A DNA stretch of 64,000 nt from Hyphomicrobiales bacterium (GCA_027484605.1 JAIXSR010000034.1:1-64000); one strand, 5' to 3'; positions 15,874 to 24,659 are shown, counted from the first letter of the stretch. The notes: generated by a model from the sequence alone, not told the origin. Program-made: numbers and translations.

Positions 15874-16896
15874 TCAATGCCCCCCGACAATCGTGCGCGG
15901 CCGCGGCTCGGGCTTGCCCCGCAGCCGGGCCCAGAGCACCGCGACCCGGTGGTTCATGCGTTCGCGCCCGATCAGCACGAGGATGACGAGGATCAGCCCG
16001 ATCCAGAAGGTCCAGTATTGCGGCGTCCAGTTCGAGATCACGTCCTGGAGGACCTTGAACACGATGGCCCCGGCAAAACCGCCATAGAGATAGCCCGTGC
16101 CGCCGATCACCAGCATCAGCAGCACATCGGCCGAGCGGTGCAGGGCAATCACATCGAGCGAGACGAACTGCGTTGTCTGCGCCAGCAGCGCCCCCGCCGC
16201 GCCGGCATAGGCCGCCGCCAGCGTATAGACCGCGATCAGCCGCCGGTTGACGGGAATGCCGATCGCCCGCGCCCGGAGCGGGTTGTCGCGGATCGTCCGC
16301 AGCGACAGGCCGAAAGGCGAGACGACGATCCGCCGCGCCAGCAGGAACAGCAGGAACGTGACGACCAGCGAATAGACATAGGCCGTGCGGCCATAGAGGT
16401 CGAACTCGAACAGGCCCAGCACGGGGCCCATCATCACGCCCTGCAGGCCATCCGCACCGCCGGTCAGCCAGGTCATCTTGTTCGCGATCTCGCCGAGGAC
16501 GAGCGCGACGCCGAGCGTCACCATCAGCCGGGCAAGATCCACTCCGCGCAGGACGAGGAAGCTCGTGATGAAGCCCAGCGCGCCGGAGGCCAGGGTGGCG
16601 AGGATCAGCCCGGTCAGCGGGTCGCCGATCACCCGGATGGCGAAGATCCCGGCGAAATAGGCGCCGAAGCCGAAAAACGCGGCATGGCCGAGCGAGGCGA
16701 TGCCGGCATAGCCGAGGATCAGGTCAAGCGACATCGCGAAGAGCGCCGTGATGATGATCTCGTTGAGGATGAGGTGATGGCTCGGCAGCAGCCAGATCGC
16801 GCCGAAGGCCACCAGCCAGAACGCGAATTCCAGCGGCTTCCAGCGGCTTGTCTCGGCGAGGTGGCGCGTCGCGATTTCGGTGGGTGTGCCTGGCAT
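15874..16896 (-). CDS. livM: Branched-chain-type ABC transporter permease LivM (system 2)
   Basis: This 340-residue polytopic membrane protein has the LivM hallmark DLILGYAGIASLGHAAFFG and the coupling region TIRDNPLRARAIGIPV. It has a long hydrophilic N-terminal tail before the first helix. It lies 13 bp after livH and 1 bp before livG. Confidence 0.92.
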   Translation of the reverse strand: MPGTPTEIATRHLAETSRWKPLEFAFWLVAFGAIWLLPSHHLILNEIIITALFAMSLDLILGYAGIASLGHAAFFGFGAYFAGIFAIRVIGDPLTGLILATLASGALGFITSFLVLRGVDLARLMVTLGVALVLGEIANKMTWLTGGADGLQGVMMGPVLGLFEFDLYGRTAYVYSLVVTFLLFLLARRIVVSPFGLSLRTIRDNPLRARAIGIPVNRRLIAVYTLAAAYAGAAGALLAQTTQFVSLDVIALHRSADVLLMLVIGGTGYLYGGFAGAIVFKVLQDVISNWTPQYWTFWIGLILVILVLIGRERMNHRVAVLWARLRGKPEPRPRTIVGGH

Positions 16897-16909
16897 CGGT
16901 CCGGTTCCG

Positions 16910-17764
16910 TTATCGGGCTTTGACGAACAGCCCTTGCGGGCGGAAGACCAGCACCACGATCATCACGGTGTAGATCACGAAGGCGCCGAGGCTCGGCACA
17001 TAGTATTTCCCGGCCACATCGGCGATGCCGAGCAGAAGCGAGGCAAAGAACGGCCCCGTCAGGCTGCTCGTGCCGCCGACCGTGACCACGATCATGAAAT
17101 AGATCAGGAATTTCAGCGGGAAGGTCGGATCGAGCCCGAGGATCTCCGCTCCCAGCGCCCCGCCAAGGCCGGCCAGGCCGGAGCCGAAGGCGAAGGTCAC
17201 CGCGAAGACCAGGGCGGTGTTGATCCCGAGGCCGCGCGCCACGCGCGGGTCATCCACCGCGGCCCGGAGCTGCGAGCCGAACCGCGTCCGCGTCAGGATG
17301 AGCTGCAGGGCCACAACCAGCACACTGCAGACCGCGATGATGAAGCTGCGATAGAGCCCGACCTGCACGCCGAACACATCGACCCGGCCCCGCAGCCAGG
17401 ACGGCAGCTGGATGAGCTGCGGCTGCGAACCCATAACGTAATCCACGGCGGCAATGGCCATGAAGACGAGCCCAATCGTGAAGAGCACCTGGTCGAGATG
17501 GTTGCGGGCGTAGAGCCGCTGGTAGAGCGTCCGCTCCATCACAAGCCCCAGAGCAGCCGGCACGAGGAAGGCGAAAGGCAGCGTGAGCAGGAACGGCACG
17601 CCGAGACGGTTCATCAGGATCGCGGTGACATAGCCCCCGACCATGGCGAAGACGCCATGCGCCAGATTGACGAAATTCATCAGGCCGAGCGTGATCGACA
17701 GGCCGCAGGCCAGGACGAACAGCACCATGCCATAGGCAATGCCGTCAAACAGGATGGTCAGCAC
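16910..17764 (-). CDS. livH: Branched-chain-type ABC transporter permease LivH (system 2)
   Basis: This 284-residue membrane protein has the LivH pattern FDGIAYGMVLFVLACGLSIT and MNFVNLAHGVFAMVGGY, ending VFRPQGLFVKAR. The start is a GTG at 17764 with GGGGGAT upstream; no in-frame ATG gives the full first helix. A 107-bp gap with two strong hairpins separates it from the binding-protein gene. Confidence 0.9.
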   Translation of the reverse strand: MLTILFDGIAYGMVLFVLACGLSITLGLMNFVNLAHGVFAMVGGYVTAILMNRLGVPFLLTLPFAFLVPAALGLVMERTLYQRLYARNHLDQVLFTIGLVFMAIAAVDYVMGSQPQLIQLPSWLRGRVDVFGVQVGLYRSFIIAVCSVLVVALQLILTRTRFGSQLRAAVDDPRVARGLGINTALVFAVTFAFGSGLAGLGGALGAEILGLDPTFPLKFLIYFMIVVTVGGTSSLTGPFFASLLLGIADVAGKYYVPSLGAFVIYTVMIVVLVFRPQGLFVKAR

Positions 17765-17792
17765 GCGAGATCCCCCGGGATGCGCAAGAACC

Positions 17793-17847
17793 GGGCGCCG
17801 TGCTGGCGCCCTGAAGGCAAGGAACCGGGCGCCGTATGGGCGCCCGG
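17793..17847 (-). terminator. Two tandem GGGCGCC hairpins between SBP and livH genes (system 2)
   Basis: GGGCGCC-GTGCT-GGCGCCC (17793-17811) and CCGGGCGCC-GTATG-GGCGCCCGG (17825-17847) are near-identical inverted repeats in tandem. Placed after the binding-protein gene and before the permease genes, they fit partial termination or 3'-end mRNA stabilisation, which would give more binding protein than permease. Confidence 0.6.
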
Positions 17848-17871
17848 TGATGGAAGCCGGTCCTTGGCCGC

Positions 17872-19038
17872 TTACTTGGCCTTGGACGGATCCTTGACGT
17901 TCGGGATGGTGGCGAACTCGATGTTGAAGAGCTCGTTGCCGACCTTCTCGACCTTGCGGATATAGACGTTCTGGATGATGTCGCGGGTGTCCTTGTCGAT
18001 CGACATCGGGCCGCGCGGGCTGTTCCAGGCCAGGCCCTTCATGGCCTCGACAAGGGCTTCGCCGCCGGCGCCATTGGTCTTCTTCAGGCCTTCATAGAGG
18101 GCATGCATGCCGTCATAGCCGCCGACGGCCATGAAGTTCGGGCGCAGGCCGTTATTGGCCTTCTTGAAGGCTTCGACGAAGGCCTTGTTCTCCGGGCTGT
18201 CATGGGCGGCGGAATAGTGATGCGCCGTCACCACGCCAAGCGCGACATCGCCGATCGTGTTGAGAATGTCGTCATCGGTCACGTCGCCGGTGCCGATCAG
18301 CTTGATGCCGCTCTTGTCGAGGCCACGCTCGACGAACTGCTTCATGAATTGCGAGCCGACGCCCGACGGCACGAAGACGAGCAGCGCATCCGGTTTCGAA
18401 TCCGCCACCTTCTGCAGGAACGGCGAGAAATCGGGGTTGGCCAGCGGCACGCGGAGATTCTCCACCTGACCGCCATTGGCCTTGAACACATCCGAGAACC
18501 ACTTCTCGACGTCATGGCCCGGGCCGTAATCCGTCACCACGGTGACGACGCGCTTCATGCCCTGCTTGGCCACCCATTCGCCGAACGGGCCGGCAATCTG
18601 CGGCACGACCTGGCTGGTGCGGACGATGAAGGGCGAGCGCTCGGTGATGATCCCCGTCGCCGCCGACATCACGACCATCGGTGTCTTGGATTGCGTGGCC
18701 AGCGGCGCGGTGGCCAGGGCCAGCGGCGTGAGGCCGAAACCGGCAATCGCCGTCACCTTGTCGTTGACGATGAGTTCCTGCGCGATGCGGCGCGTGACAT
18801 CGGCGACGCCGGTATCGTCCTTGATGATCAGCTCGACCTTCTTGCCGGCGATCGTCGTGCCCTTCTGCGCCATGTAGAGCTGGGCTGCGGCGGCGATCTG
18901 CTTGCCGGTCGAGGTGAAGGGGCCGGTCATCGGCAGGATCAGCCCGATCTTGATCGCGTCCTGCGCCAGGGCCGTGCCCGCCATCAGCGCGAGGCCCATC
19001 GCCACCGCGCCTGCCTTCAGGAAATTCCGTCTGCTCAT
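17872..19038 (-). CDS. ABC transporter periplasmic substrate-binding protein (system 2)
   Basis: This 388-residue protein has a twin-arginine-like leader (MSRRNFLKAGAVAMG) ending near ALAQD and a type I binding-protein fold (KIGLILPMTGPFTSTGKQ). It is the first gene of the system-2 transporter and follows the ligB-yciI genes on the same strand by 66 bp. Position between VanAB and LigAB suggests an aromatic or aliphatic acid ligand, for example a methoxybenzoate (inference). Confidence 0.9.
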   Translation of the reverse strand: MSRRNFLKAGAVAMGLALMAGTALAQDAIKIGLILPMTGPFTSTGKQIAAAAQLYMAQKGTTIAGKKVELIIKDDTGVADVTRRIAQELIVNDKVTAIAGFGLTPLALATAPLATQSKTPMVVMSAATGIITERSPFIVRTSQVVPQIAGPFGEWVAKQGMKRVVTVVTDYGPGHDVEKWFSDVFKANGGQVENLRVPLANPDFSPFLQKVADSKPDALLVFVPSGVGSQFMKQFVERGLDKSGIKLIGTGDVTDDDILNTIGDVALGVVTAHHYSAAHDSPENKAFVEAFKKANNGLRPNFMAVGGYDGMHALYEGLKKTNGAGGEALVEAMKGLAWNSPRGPMSIDKDTRDIIQNVYIRKVEKVGNELFNIEFATIPNVKDPSKAK

Positions 19039-19104
19039 GTTGTCCTCCCTTGGAACGTCTTTGCCCGGTACCGGTTTCGCCCGGCACCGGATTGTCTTGG
19101 GTTG

Positions 19105-19434
19105 TCAGCCGCTTGCGGCCGTTACCGGCGTCATCGGATCGATCCGGTGCGCCTGGAATGTCGTGGCGAGGGCCGTCACCGCGATATCCGCGACGATCCC
19201 GGCCTGGGCATAGGGATCCGCCTCGGCGAAGGCGATGACATCCTCGCGGCTCCGCGCCTCGATGACGCCGAAATTTCCGAGCGGGGATTGCCCGTCATCG
19301 GCCGTGAGCGCCGAGCCGATCAGCACGCGCACCCGCCCGCCCCCGCTGAGCACATGCGCGCGATGCCGGTCGCGGATCGCGGCGCGCTCGGCATCCTTGC
19401 CCGGATGATGGCGGCAGATCATCAGCCAGTGCAT
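19105..19434 (-). CDS. YciI-like protein
   Basis: The protein has 109 residues and begins MHWLMICRHHPGKDAERAAIR, with a conserved His-Asp type pattern and VLIGSALTADDGQSPLGNFG, which match the YciI family (ferredoxin-like alpha+beta fold). YciI-like proteins often sit in aromatic catabolic operons as putative lactone isomerases or hydrolases. Its start is 2 bp from the ligB stop, so it is translated with ligAB. Precise reaction unknown. Confidence 0.8.
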   Translation of the reverse strand: MHWLMICRHHPGKDAERAAIRDRHRAHVLSGGGRVRVLIGSALTADDGQSPLGNFGVIEARSREDVIAFAEADPYAQAGIVADIAVTALATTFQAHRIDPMTPVTAASG

Positions 19435-19435
19435 G

Positions 19436-20284
19436 TCACGCCGCCCTGTTCTCGAGCACCAGCATGCCGGCACCGGTCATCGAGGCGGGCACGTAATAAT
19501 GGCTGTGCCGTACCACCACCTCGGGGTCCATCGCCCCGCGCATGACGAGCCACATCATCAGTTCCGCCCCCTCGCTGCCGAAGAGCCGCACGTAATCCTC
19601 GCGGCTCAGCGCCGCCAGCCGGCCCGGATTGGCCGCGATATCGCGCAGGAACTCGCGATCCGCCTCGGGATTGGTGAAACCCGCCCGCGCGCCCTGCAAC
19701 TGGTGCGAAAGGCCGCCGGTACCGATGACCACCACGCGTTCGTCGCCGGGGAAGCTCTCGATCGCCCGGCGCAGCACCTGGCCGAGTTCGTAGCAACGGC
19801 TCGGCAACGGGATCGGATACTGGATGACATTGACGAAGACCGGCACGACCCTGACCGGCCAGGCCTTGTCCGGCTTGCCGAAGAACAGCTCCATCGGCAC
19901 CTGGATGCCGTGATCGACCTCGATCTCCTGCACGATCATCGGATCGAACCGGTTCTCGACCATCCGGTCGATGATGTGCCAGCCCAGCTCGGCATGGCCC
20001 TCGAAGGACGGAATGGCGCGCGGGCCCCAGCCCTCGTCGATCGGGTCATAGCGCCCGGCGCAGCCGATCGCGAAGGTCGGGACCTTGTCGAGGAAGAAGG
20101 AATTGCCGTGATCGTTGAACACCACCACCGCGACATCGGGCTTGTTGGCCACGACCCAGTCACGGCCGGGCCCGATCCCGTCGAAGAAGGGTTTCCAGTC
20201 ATCGGTCTGGGTCAGGCCCTTGTCCATCGCCGCGCCGATCGACGGCACATGCGAGGAACCGAGCCCGCCGATCAGCTTCGCCAT
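19436..20284 (-). CDS. ligB: LigB-like extradiol dioxygenase catalytic (beta) subunit
   Basis: This 282-residue class III extradiol dioxygenase aligns throughout with protocatechuate 4,5-dioxygenase LigB. Iron ligands are visible as His in SSHVPS, His in FNDHGNS and Glu in GSEGAELMMW; the catalytic His is in GTGGLSHQLQG. It opens a dihydroxybenzoate ring between C4 and C5 using O2. The ATG at 20284 has GGGAG upstream; a GTG two codons earlier is an alternative. It follows ligA by 33 bp. Gallate or 3-O-methylgallate are alternative substrates in this family. Confidence 0.9.
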   Translation of the reverse strand: MAKLIGGLGSSHVPSIGAAMDKGLTQTDDWKPFFDGIGPGRDWVVANKPDVAVVVFNDHGNSFFLDKVPTFAIGCAGRYDPIDEGWGPRAIPSFEGHAELGWHIIDRMVENRFDPMIVQEIEVDHGIQVPMELFFGKPDKAWPVRVVPVFVNVIQYPIPLPSRCYELGQVLRRAIESFPGDERVVVIGTGGLSHQLQGARAGFTNPEADREFLRDIAANPGRLAALSREDYVRLFGSEGAELMMWLVMRGAMDPEVVVRHSHYYVPASMTGAGMLVLENRAA

Positions 20285-20317
20285 GCGCACACTCCCGTCA
20301 TGTCACTGCCCGGCATC

Positions 20318-20668
20318 TCACGGGCCTCCTGCCGGCTTCTTGCCCAGCCGCTCGCGGAGGAAGGTCTCGTGATCCATCCCGGCCTGATGGGCGCCGATCT
20401 CGGTCATCCGGGCCGGCGAAATCGCCGAAATCTTGAGGATATAAAAGACGTTGCCGCCCAGCCGGACCATGTCCTGCCAATCCCGCGCCATCACCGCCCG
20501 CTTCTCCTCGGCGGAGAGGCCGAACCGGTCGAGATAGGCTTCCTCATCCTTCCGGAAGGCCTCGCGATTGGCCGGATCGACGAGCCCCATCGCCATCTTG
20601 TTGAGGCGATAGCCGCGCAGCTGGCGGGAGCGGTCGAAAAGCGGGGTTTCGGGGATGCGGTCTTCCAT
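20318..20668 (-). CDS. ligA: LigA-like extradiol dioxygenase alpha subunit
   Basis: This 116-residue protein matches the small subunit of protocatechuate 4,5-dioxygenase (LNKMAMGLVDPANREAF, DWQDMVRLGGNVFYILKIS). The small helical subunit caps the LigB active site. The ATG at 20668 has GGAGG seven bases upstream and overlaps the hydrolase stop (TGATG), so the genes are coupled. Confidence 0.92.
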   Translation of the reverse strand: MEDRIPETPLFDRSRQLRGYRLNKMAMGLVDPANREAFRKDEEAYLDRFGLSAEEKRAVMARDWQDMVRLGGNVFYILKISAISPARMTEIGAHQAGMDHETFLRERLGKKPAGGP

Positions 20669-21387
20669 CACGCCGCCTCCGCCCGGTCGAAGCCGAACCA
20701 GGCCATGAGCACCCGCGTCACCGCTTCCGGCCGCTCGACCGAAACGAAATGCCCGGCATCCTCGATCACCGCGAGTTCCGCCCCGGGAATGGCCGCCGCC
20801 AGTTCCTCGTGCTGGGCCAGGGTGCTCCAGCGATCCTGGCGGCCGACCATGACCAGCACCGGGCAGCGTATCCCCGCCAGAACCGGCCGCGCATCGGGCC
20901 GCGAGAGCAAGGCGCGGATCTGGGCTTCATGCTGGTCCGGCGTGGCGCGTTTCACCATGGCGGTCAGCGGGCCGATCAGCGCGGGATCCTGCTCGCGATC
21001 GGCATGGAGCATGGGCGGCAGCCAGCGTGCCGCCAGCGCGCCCATGCCTTCGGCATGGGCGAGATCGATCAGCGGCTTGCGCATCTCGGGCTCGTTCTCG
21101 CGGGCCGGCGTCGCGCCGGTATCCATCAGGCAGAGGCGCCGGACGCGCTCCGGCTGCAGGCGGATGGCCTGGAAGGCCGCGCGCCCGCCCATCGAGAACC
21201 CGACAAGCGAGACCGGCCCCTCGAACAGCCCCAGCGCATGCCGGGCCATGCCCTCGATGGAATCCTGGCCGAGGAAATCCGCCACCTTCACATCGGCATG
21301 GCGCGACAAGGCCGCGATCTGGTGCGTGAAAACGCTGCCATCGCAGAGGAGCCCCGGCATCAGCACGATCTGTTCGCGCATGTCCAT
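20668..21387 (-). CDS. Alpha/beta hydrolase in ring-cleavage operon
   Basis: This 239-residue alpha/beta-hydrolase has a nucleophile elbow GFSMGG, an acid residue in VLVMVGRQDRWS and a catalytic His in EDAGHFVSVE. It is translationally coupled to ligA. The classical LigAB pathway does not need an esterase of this type (its lactonase LigI is an amidohydrolase), so this may hydrolyse an ester or lactone intermediate or supply the aromatic acid from an ester. The start at 21387 is the best-fitting ATG but has only a weak ribosome site. Confidence 0.8.
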   Translation of the reverse strand: MDMREQIVLMPGLLCDGSVFTHQIAALSRHADVKVADFLGQDSIEGMARHALGLFEGPVSLVGFSMGGRAAFQAIRLQPERVRRLCLMDTGATPARENEPEMRKPLIDLAHAEGMGALAARWLPPMLHADREQDPALIGPLTAMVKRATPDQHEAQIRALLSRPDARPVLAGIRCPVLVMVGRQDRWSTLAQHEELAAAIPGAELAVIEDAGHFVSVERPEAVTRVLMAWFGFDRAEAA

Positions 21388-21668
21388 CCCATCATTCCCG
21401 GCCGGTCGAATGCCGGCCTTGTTGTCCTTCATCCGCCTCGGCCAGGGCCGGAGACGGAAATGCCCGGCGAATGTCGAGCCGCCAGGCCGCTCTGGCAAGG
21501 GCCCGCCCCGCCGCACCGGGCCACTTCCCGCATTCCCGGGGTCGCGGCCGCATTTGTTCGCAGGGAGAACCGCCGCCCGGCCTGTGCCGGCCCGGCAGGG
21601 AAAGCCCCAGCCTGCACGCCATTCCTGCGGGGAAGCGTTCAATGAATCCAGTGATTGTTTTGGAGGCT

Positions 21669-22601
21669 TTAGTGAATCTCATGCACAAGCGGTGGCGCCG
21701 TCGCCTCGCCATCGCGGCGGAACCTCTGGGCCACCAGCTTCAGCAGGTATTCGCCTGCCGGCGAGAGCGGGTTGGCGCGGTTGCTGACCACCCCGACAAT
21801 GCGCGAGACGCTGGGATTGACGATCGGCACCGCCTTCAGGCCCGGCGCGCCGGCAAGGTCGATCGCGAGGCGCGGCACCACGGTCAGCGCCACGCCGGCC
21901 GTGACCAGGCTGACGGCTGTGGCCACATGCTGGACCTCGTAGCGCCAGGTCATGAATTCGCGCCGCGAGCCGAGCGCATCGTCGATGATCGCCCGGTTCG
22001 CGGCCTGCGGGCTGATCCGCACCAGCGGCACGCCCTCGAGTTCGGCCCAGCTGACCTGCACCCGCGCCGCGAGCGGATGCGTCGCCTGGCAGAGCAGCAC
22101 ATAGGGCTCGCGCAGCAGGGGCCGCATGTCGAGATCCCAGCGATTGGCCGAGATGATCGTGATGCCGAATTCCGCCTCGCCCTTCTGCACGAAATCCGCG
22201 ATCTGCCCGGCCGCCGCATCCTGGATATGCACCGTGATATCCGGATAGGTGGCGGAGAATTCCTGCAGGATCGGCGGCAGGTAATAGGTGGCGATGGTCG
22301 GCAGGCAGCCGATGGTCAGCCGTGCCTGCCGCTCGCGCCCCTGCCGGCGCAGGGCATCATAGGACGCGGCCAGCGCATCGATCATCTGCCGGGCACGCGG
22401 AAGCAATTCGAGGCCCGCCGGCGTCAGCGTCACCTGCCGCGTGGTGCGGGTGAAGAGCTTGATGCCGAGATCGTCCTCGAGCTTGCGCATCCGGTGTGAC
22501 AGCGCGGTCTGCGACAGGTTGAGATGGGCCGCAGCACCATGGAAGCTGCCGCGCTCGGCGATGCTGAGAAAGGCTTCCAGCCCGAGAAAGTCGATCCGCA
22601 T
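21669..22601 (-). CDS. LysR-family transcriptional regulator
   Basis: This 310-residue LTTR has an N-terminal winged helix (LEAFLSIAERGSFHGAAAHL, SQTALSHRMRKLEDDLGIKL) and a C-terminal periplasmic-binding-like effector domain (LTIGCLPTIATYYLPPIL). It lies 281 bp upstream of the hydrolase-ligAB operon on the same strand; that gap shows no ORF and probably holds the operon promoter. Aromatic-acid responsive activation is a reasonable guess. Confidence 0.9.
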   Translation of the reverse strand: MRIDFLGLEAFLSIAERGSFHGAAAHLNLSQTALSHRMRKLEDDLGIKLFTRTTRQVTLTPAGLELLPRARQMIDALAASYDALRRQGRERQARLTIGCLPTIATYYLPPILQEFSATYPDITVHIQDAAAGQIADFVQKGEAEFGITIISANRWDLDMRPLLREPYVLLCQATHPLAARVQVSWAELEGVPLVRISPQAANRAIIDDALGSRREFMTWRYEVQHVATAVSLVTAGVALTVVPRLAIDLAGAPGLKAVPIVNPSVSRIVGVVSNRANPLSPAGEYLLKLVAQRFRRDGEATAPPLVHEIH

Positions 22602-22665
22602 GAAAGCCGGCCCTTCTGATGCCTGATTGCTGAAATCAGTGCATCAGTTCGACCCGGCGATCAAT

Positions 22666-22755
22666 GCCGGCAATCAGGGCAGCGGCAGGGTGCCCTGGTC
22701 CTCGAAATAGGCCGGCAATCAGGGCAGCGGCAGGCTGCCCTGGTCCTCGAAATAG
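22666..22755. repeat. 45-bp tandem duplication of the gntR 3' end
   Basis: Positions 22666-22710 and 22711-22755 are tandem copies of 45 bp differing at one base (22690 G, 22735 C). The copy nearer the gene encodes the last residues YFEDQGSLPLP and the stop; the other copy is the same tail repeated beyond the stop codon. It looks like a recent slippage or unequal-crossover duplication. Confidence 0.9.
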
Positions 22756-23432
22756 GCCGGATGGGCTGCGGCCAGCCGCGGGATGGCCGAGAGGATCTCG
22801 CGCACATGGAGCCGCATCGCGGCCTCGGCCGCGACCGGGTCACGCGCCCGCAGGGCCGCGACAATCTGGCGATGCTGCTCGATCAGCACGGGGTAGGGCG
22901 AGGCCTCGGGCAGGCTGAGATGACGGACCCGATCGGTCTGGGTGCGGGCAGCCTCGACCACGCGGACGGCATAGTCGCAATCCACGCAATCCGCGATGGC
23001 GCGGTGGAACGCCTCGTCGAGTTCGGTGAAGGCCACATTGTCGAGCCGGTTCGCGGCCTGCACCTGGCCAGCGATCAGCGCCGTGAGCCGGTCGAGCCCC
23101 GCCGCGTCGATCCGCCCCGCCGCCTCGCGCACCACGGCGCATTCGATCGCCTCGCGCACGAAGCGGGCATTGAGCACTTCCTTGACCGAAATCTTCGTCA
23201 CATAGGTACCGCGGCTCGGCAGCACCTGCACGAGACCGGCCTCGGCCAGCTTGATGAAGGCTTCCCGGACCGGCTGCCGGCTGACCCCGTAAAGCAGCGC
23301 GATCTCCTTTTCCGAAAGCGGCTGCCCCGGCTCGAGCTTCAGCTCGATGATGGCCTGCCGCAACCGGTTGATGATCTGCGGCACGATCGGCTCGGCCAGC
23401 CGGAGCGCGGCACTCTCGTTCAGTCCTGGCAT
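22719..23432 (-). CDS. GntR (FadR/FCD subfamily) regulator, probable hexuronate regulator
   Basis: This 237-residue regulator has a winged helix (IIELKLEPGQPLSEKEIALL, GVSRQPVREAFIKLAEAGL) and an FCD domain with likely metal-binding His/Asp residues (FTELDEAFHRAI, LIEQHRQIVAAL, MRLHVREIL). The ATG at 23432 has a strong GGAGG at good spacing. It is divergent from TRAP transporter and uxuA genes and resembles the UxuR/ExuR type in context. The 136-bp divergent region contains overlapping palindromes. Confidence 0.88.
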   Translation of the reverse strand: MPGLNESAALRLAEPIVPQIINRLRQAIIELKLEPGQPLSEKEIALLYGVSRQPVREAFIKLAEAGLVQVLPSRGTYVTKISVKEVLNARFVREAIECAVVREAAGRIDAAGLDRLTALIAGQVQAANRLDNVAFTELDEAFHRAIADCVDCDYAVRVVEAARTQTDRVRHLSLPEASPYPVLIEQHRQIVAALRARDPVAAEAAMRLHVREILSAIPRLAAAHPAYFEDQGSLPLP

Positions 23433-23494
23433 CGCTTCCCTCCCCCGCACTGCAGGTAGCGCGCACCCTTGCGGTCGGCTACGGAATGTGCACT

Positions 23495-23515
23495 ATACCG
23501 GTATGGTGCCATACC
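23495..23515. promoter_or_regulatory. Overlapping palindromes, probable GntR operator upstream of dctP
   Basis: ATACCGGTAT (23495-23504) is a perfect palindrome and overlaps GGTATGG-TG-CCATACC (23500-23515), which has 7-bp arms. TGGTATACCA-like sites are typical of FadR-subfamily regulators. It lies about 53 bp upstream of dctP and 63 bp upstream of gntR, suited to control both. Confidence 0.65.
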
Positions 23516-23567
23516 TCAAGCATGAAGGTGCAGGGTGGGACAACCAGAAAACGGGAAGGAAAACACC

Positions 23568-24566
23568 ATGGTGAAGGCAGAAGGTTCCACCTTTTCGCGC
23601 CGCGGCACCGTTGCCCTGGCGGCGGCGACCCTCGCATTCCTCGGGCTGACGGCCACGGCCTCGGCCCAGCATCAGCTCAACATCAATACCGCCCTCTCCA
23701 CCGAGGACCCGATCTACAAGGGCCTCGAGCGCATGCGCGACAAGGTGGCGGAACGCTCGAAGGGCACGCTGACGATTCGCATCTTCCCGGGCTCGCAGCT
23801 CGGCAAGGACGAGGACGTGCTCGAACAGGCCCGCGCCGGCGCGAATGTCGCCGTCGTGGTCGATGGCGGCCGCCTCGCCGTCTTCGTCAAGGAATTCGGC
23901 ATTCTCAGCGCGCCCTATCTCGCCTCGGGCTTCGACGGCATCCGCAAGGTCGTGACCTCGCCGCTTTTCGCCGAATGGGAAGCCAAGCTGAAGGCCACGT
24001 CCGGCCATCAGGTTCTCTCGTTCAACTGGTGGCAGGGTGACCGCCATCTCCTGACCAACAAGCCGATCAAGGTCCCAGCCGATCTCGCCGGCATCCGCAT
24101 GCGCACGCCCGGCGCGCCCGTCTGGATGGAGACGATCCGCGCCATGGGCGCCACCCCGACCGCGATGGGCTGGGGCGAGGTCTATCCGGCCCTCCAGCAG
24201 AAGGTGATCGACGCCGCCGAGGCGCAGCATCCGGCCACCCATGGCGCGCGGCTCTACGAGGTGACGAAGCATCTCACCAAGACGAGCCATTTCAACCTGA
24301 TCACCGGCATCGTCACCAGCGGCGCCTGGTTCGACAAGCTGCCGGCTGACCTGCAGAAGATCCTGCGCGAGGAATCCCTCGCTGCCGGCGATTTCGCCTC
24401 CCGCGCCACCGAGGAATCGCTCTCGAAATTCGAGGCCGACTTCAAGGCGAAGGGCATGACGGTGGCGGAAGTCGACCGCACGCCCTTCATCGAGGCGACC
24501 AAGGGCGTCTATGACAAGCTCGGCTACGGAGAACTCCGCACCAAGGTCGAGGCGCTGCTGAAGTAA
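23568..24566 (+). CDS. dctP: TRAP transporter solute-binding protein DctP
   Basis: This 332-residue protein has a signal peptide (FSRRGTVALAAATLAFLG ... ASAQ) and the DctP fold (NTALSTEDPIYKGLERMRDK, GKDEDVLEQARAGA). The carboxylate-binding Arg lies in GIRMRTPGAPVWMETIRAMG. It binds an organic acid in the periplasm and delivers it to DctQM. The ATG at 23568 has GGAAGGA upstream. UxuA in the same operon suggests a hexuronate such as glucuronate or galacturonate. Confidence 0.93.
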   Translation: MVKAEGSTFSRRGTVALAAATLAFLGLTATASAQHQLNINTALSTEDPIYKGLERMRDKVAERSKGTLTIRIFPGSQLGKDEDVLEQARAGANVAVVVDGGRLAVFVKEFGILSAPYLASGFDGIRKVVTSPLFAEWEAKLKATSGHQVLSFNWWQGDRHLLTNKPIKVPADLAGIRMRTPGAPVWMETIRAMGATPTAMGWGEVYPALQQKVIDAAEAQHPATHGARLYEVTKHLTKTSHFNLITGIVTSGAWFDKLPADLQKILREESLAAGDFASRATEESLSKFEADFKAKGMTVAEVDRTPFIEATKGVYDKLGYGELRTKVEALLK

Positions 24567-24576
24567 GCGCGGTTCA

Positions 24577-24603
24577 GGCCGGGCGGCATTCCGCGGCCCG
24601 GCC
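24577..24603 (+). terminator. Hairpin between dctP and dctQ
   Basis: GGCCGGGC (24577-24584) pairs with GCCCGGCC (24596-24603) around an 11-base loop, followed by CTTTCC. It probably attenuates transcription into dctQM or protects the dctP message, giving more binding protein. Confidence 0.5.
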
Positions 24604-24659
24604 CTTTCCATCGGGTTTTGAAAACACGGAAATCACCGGATTTCCGCAAGGGGGGCGTC

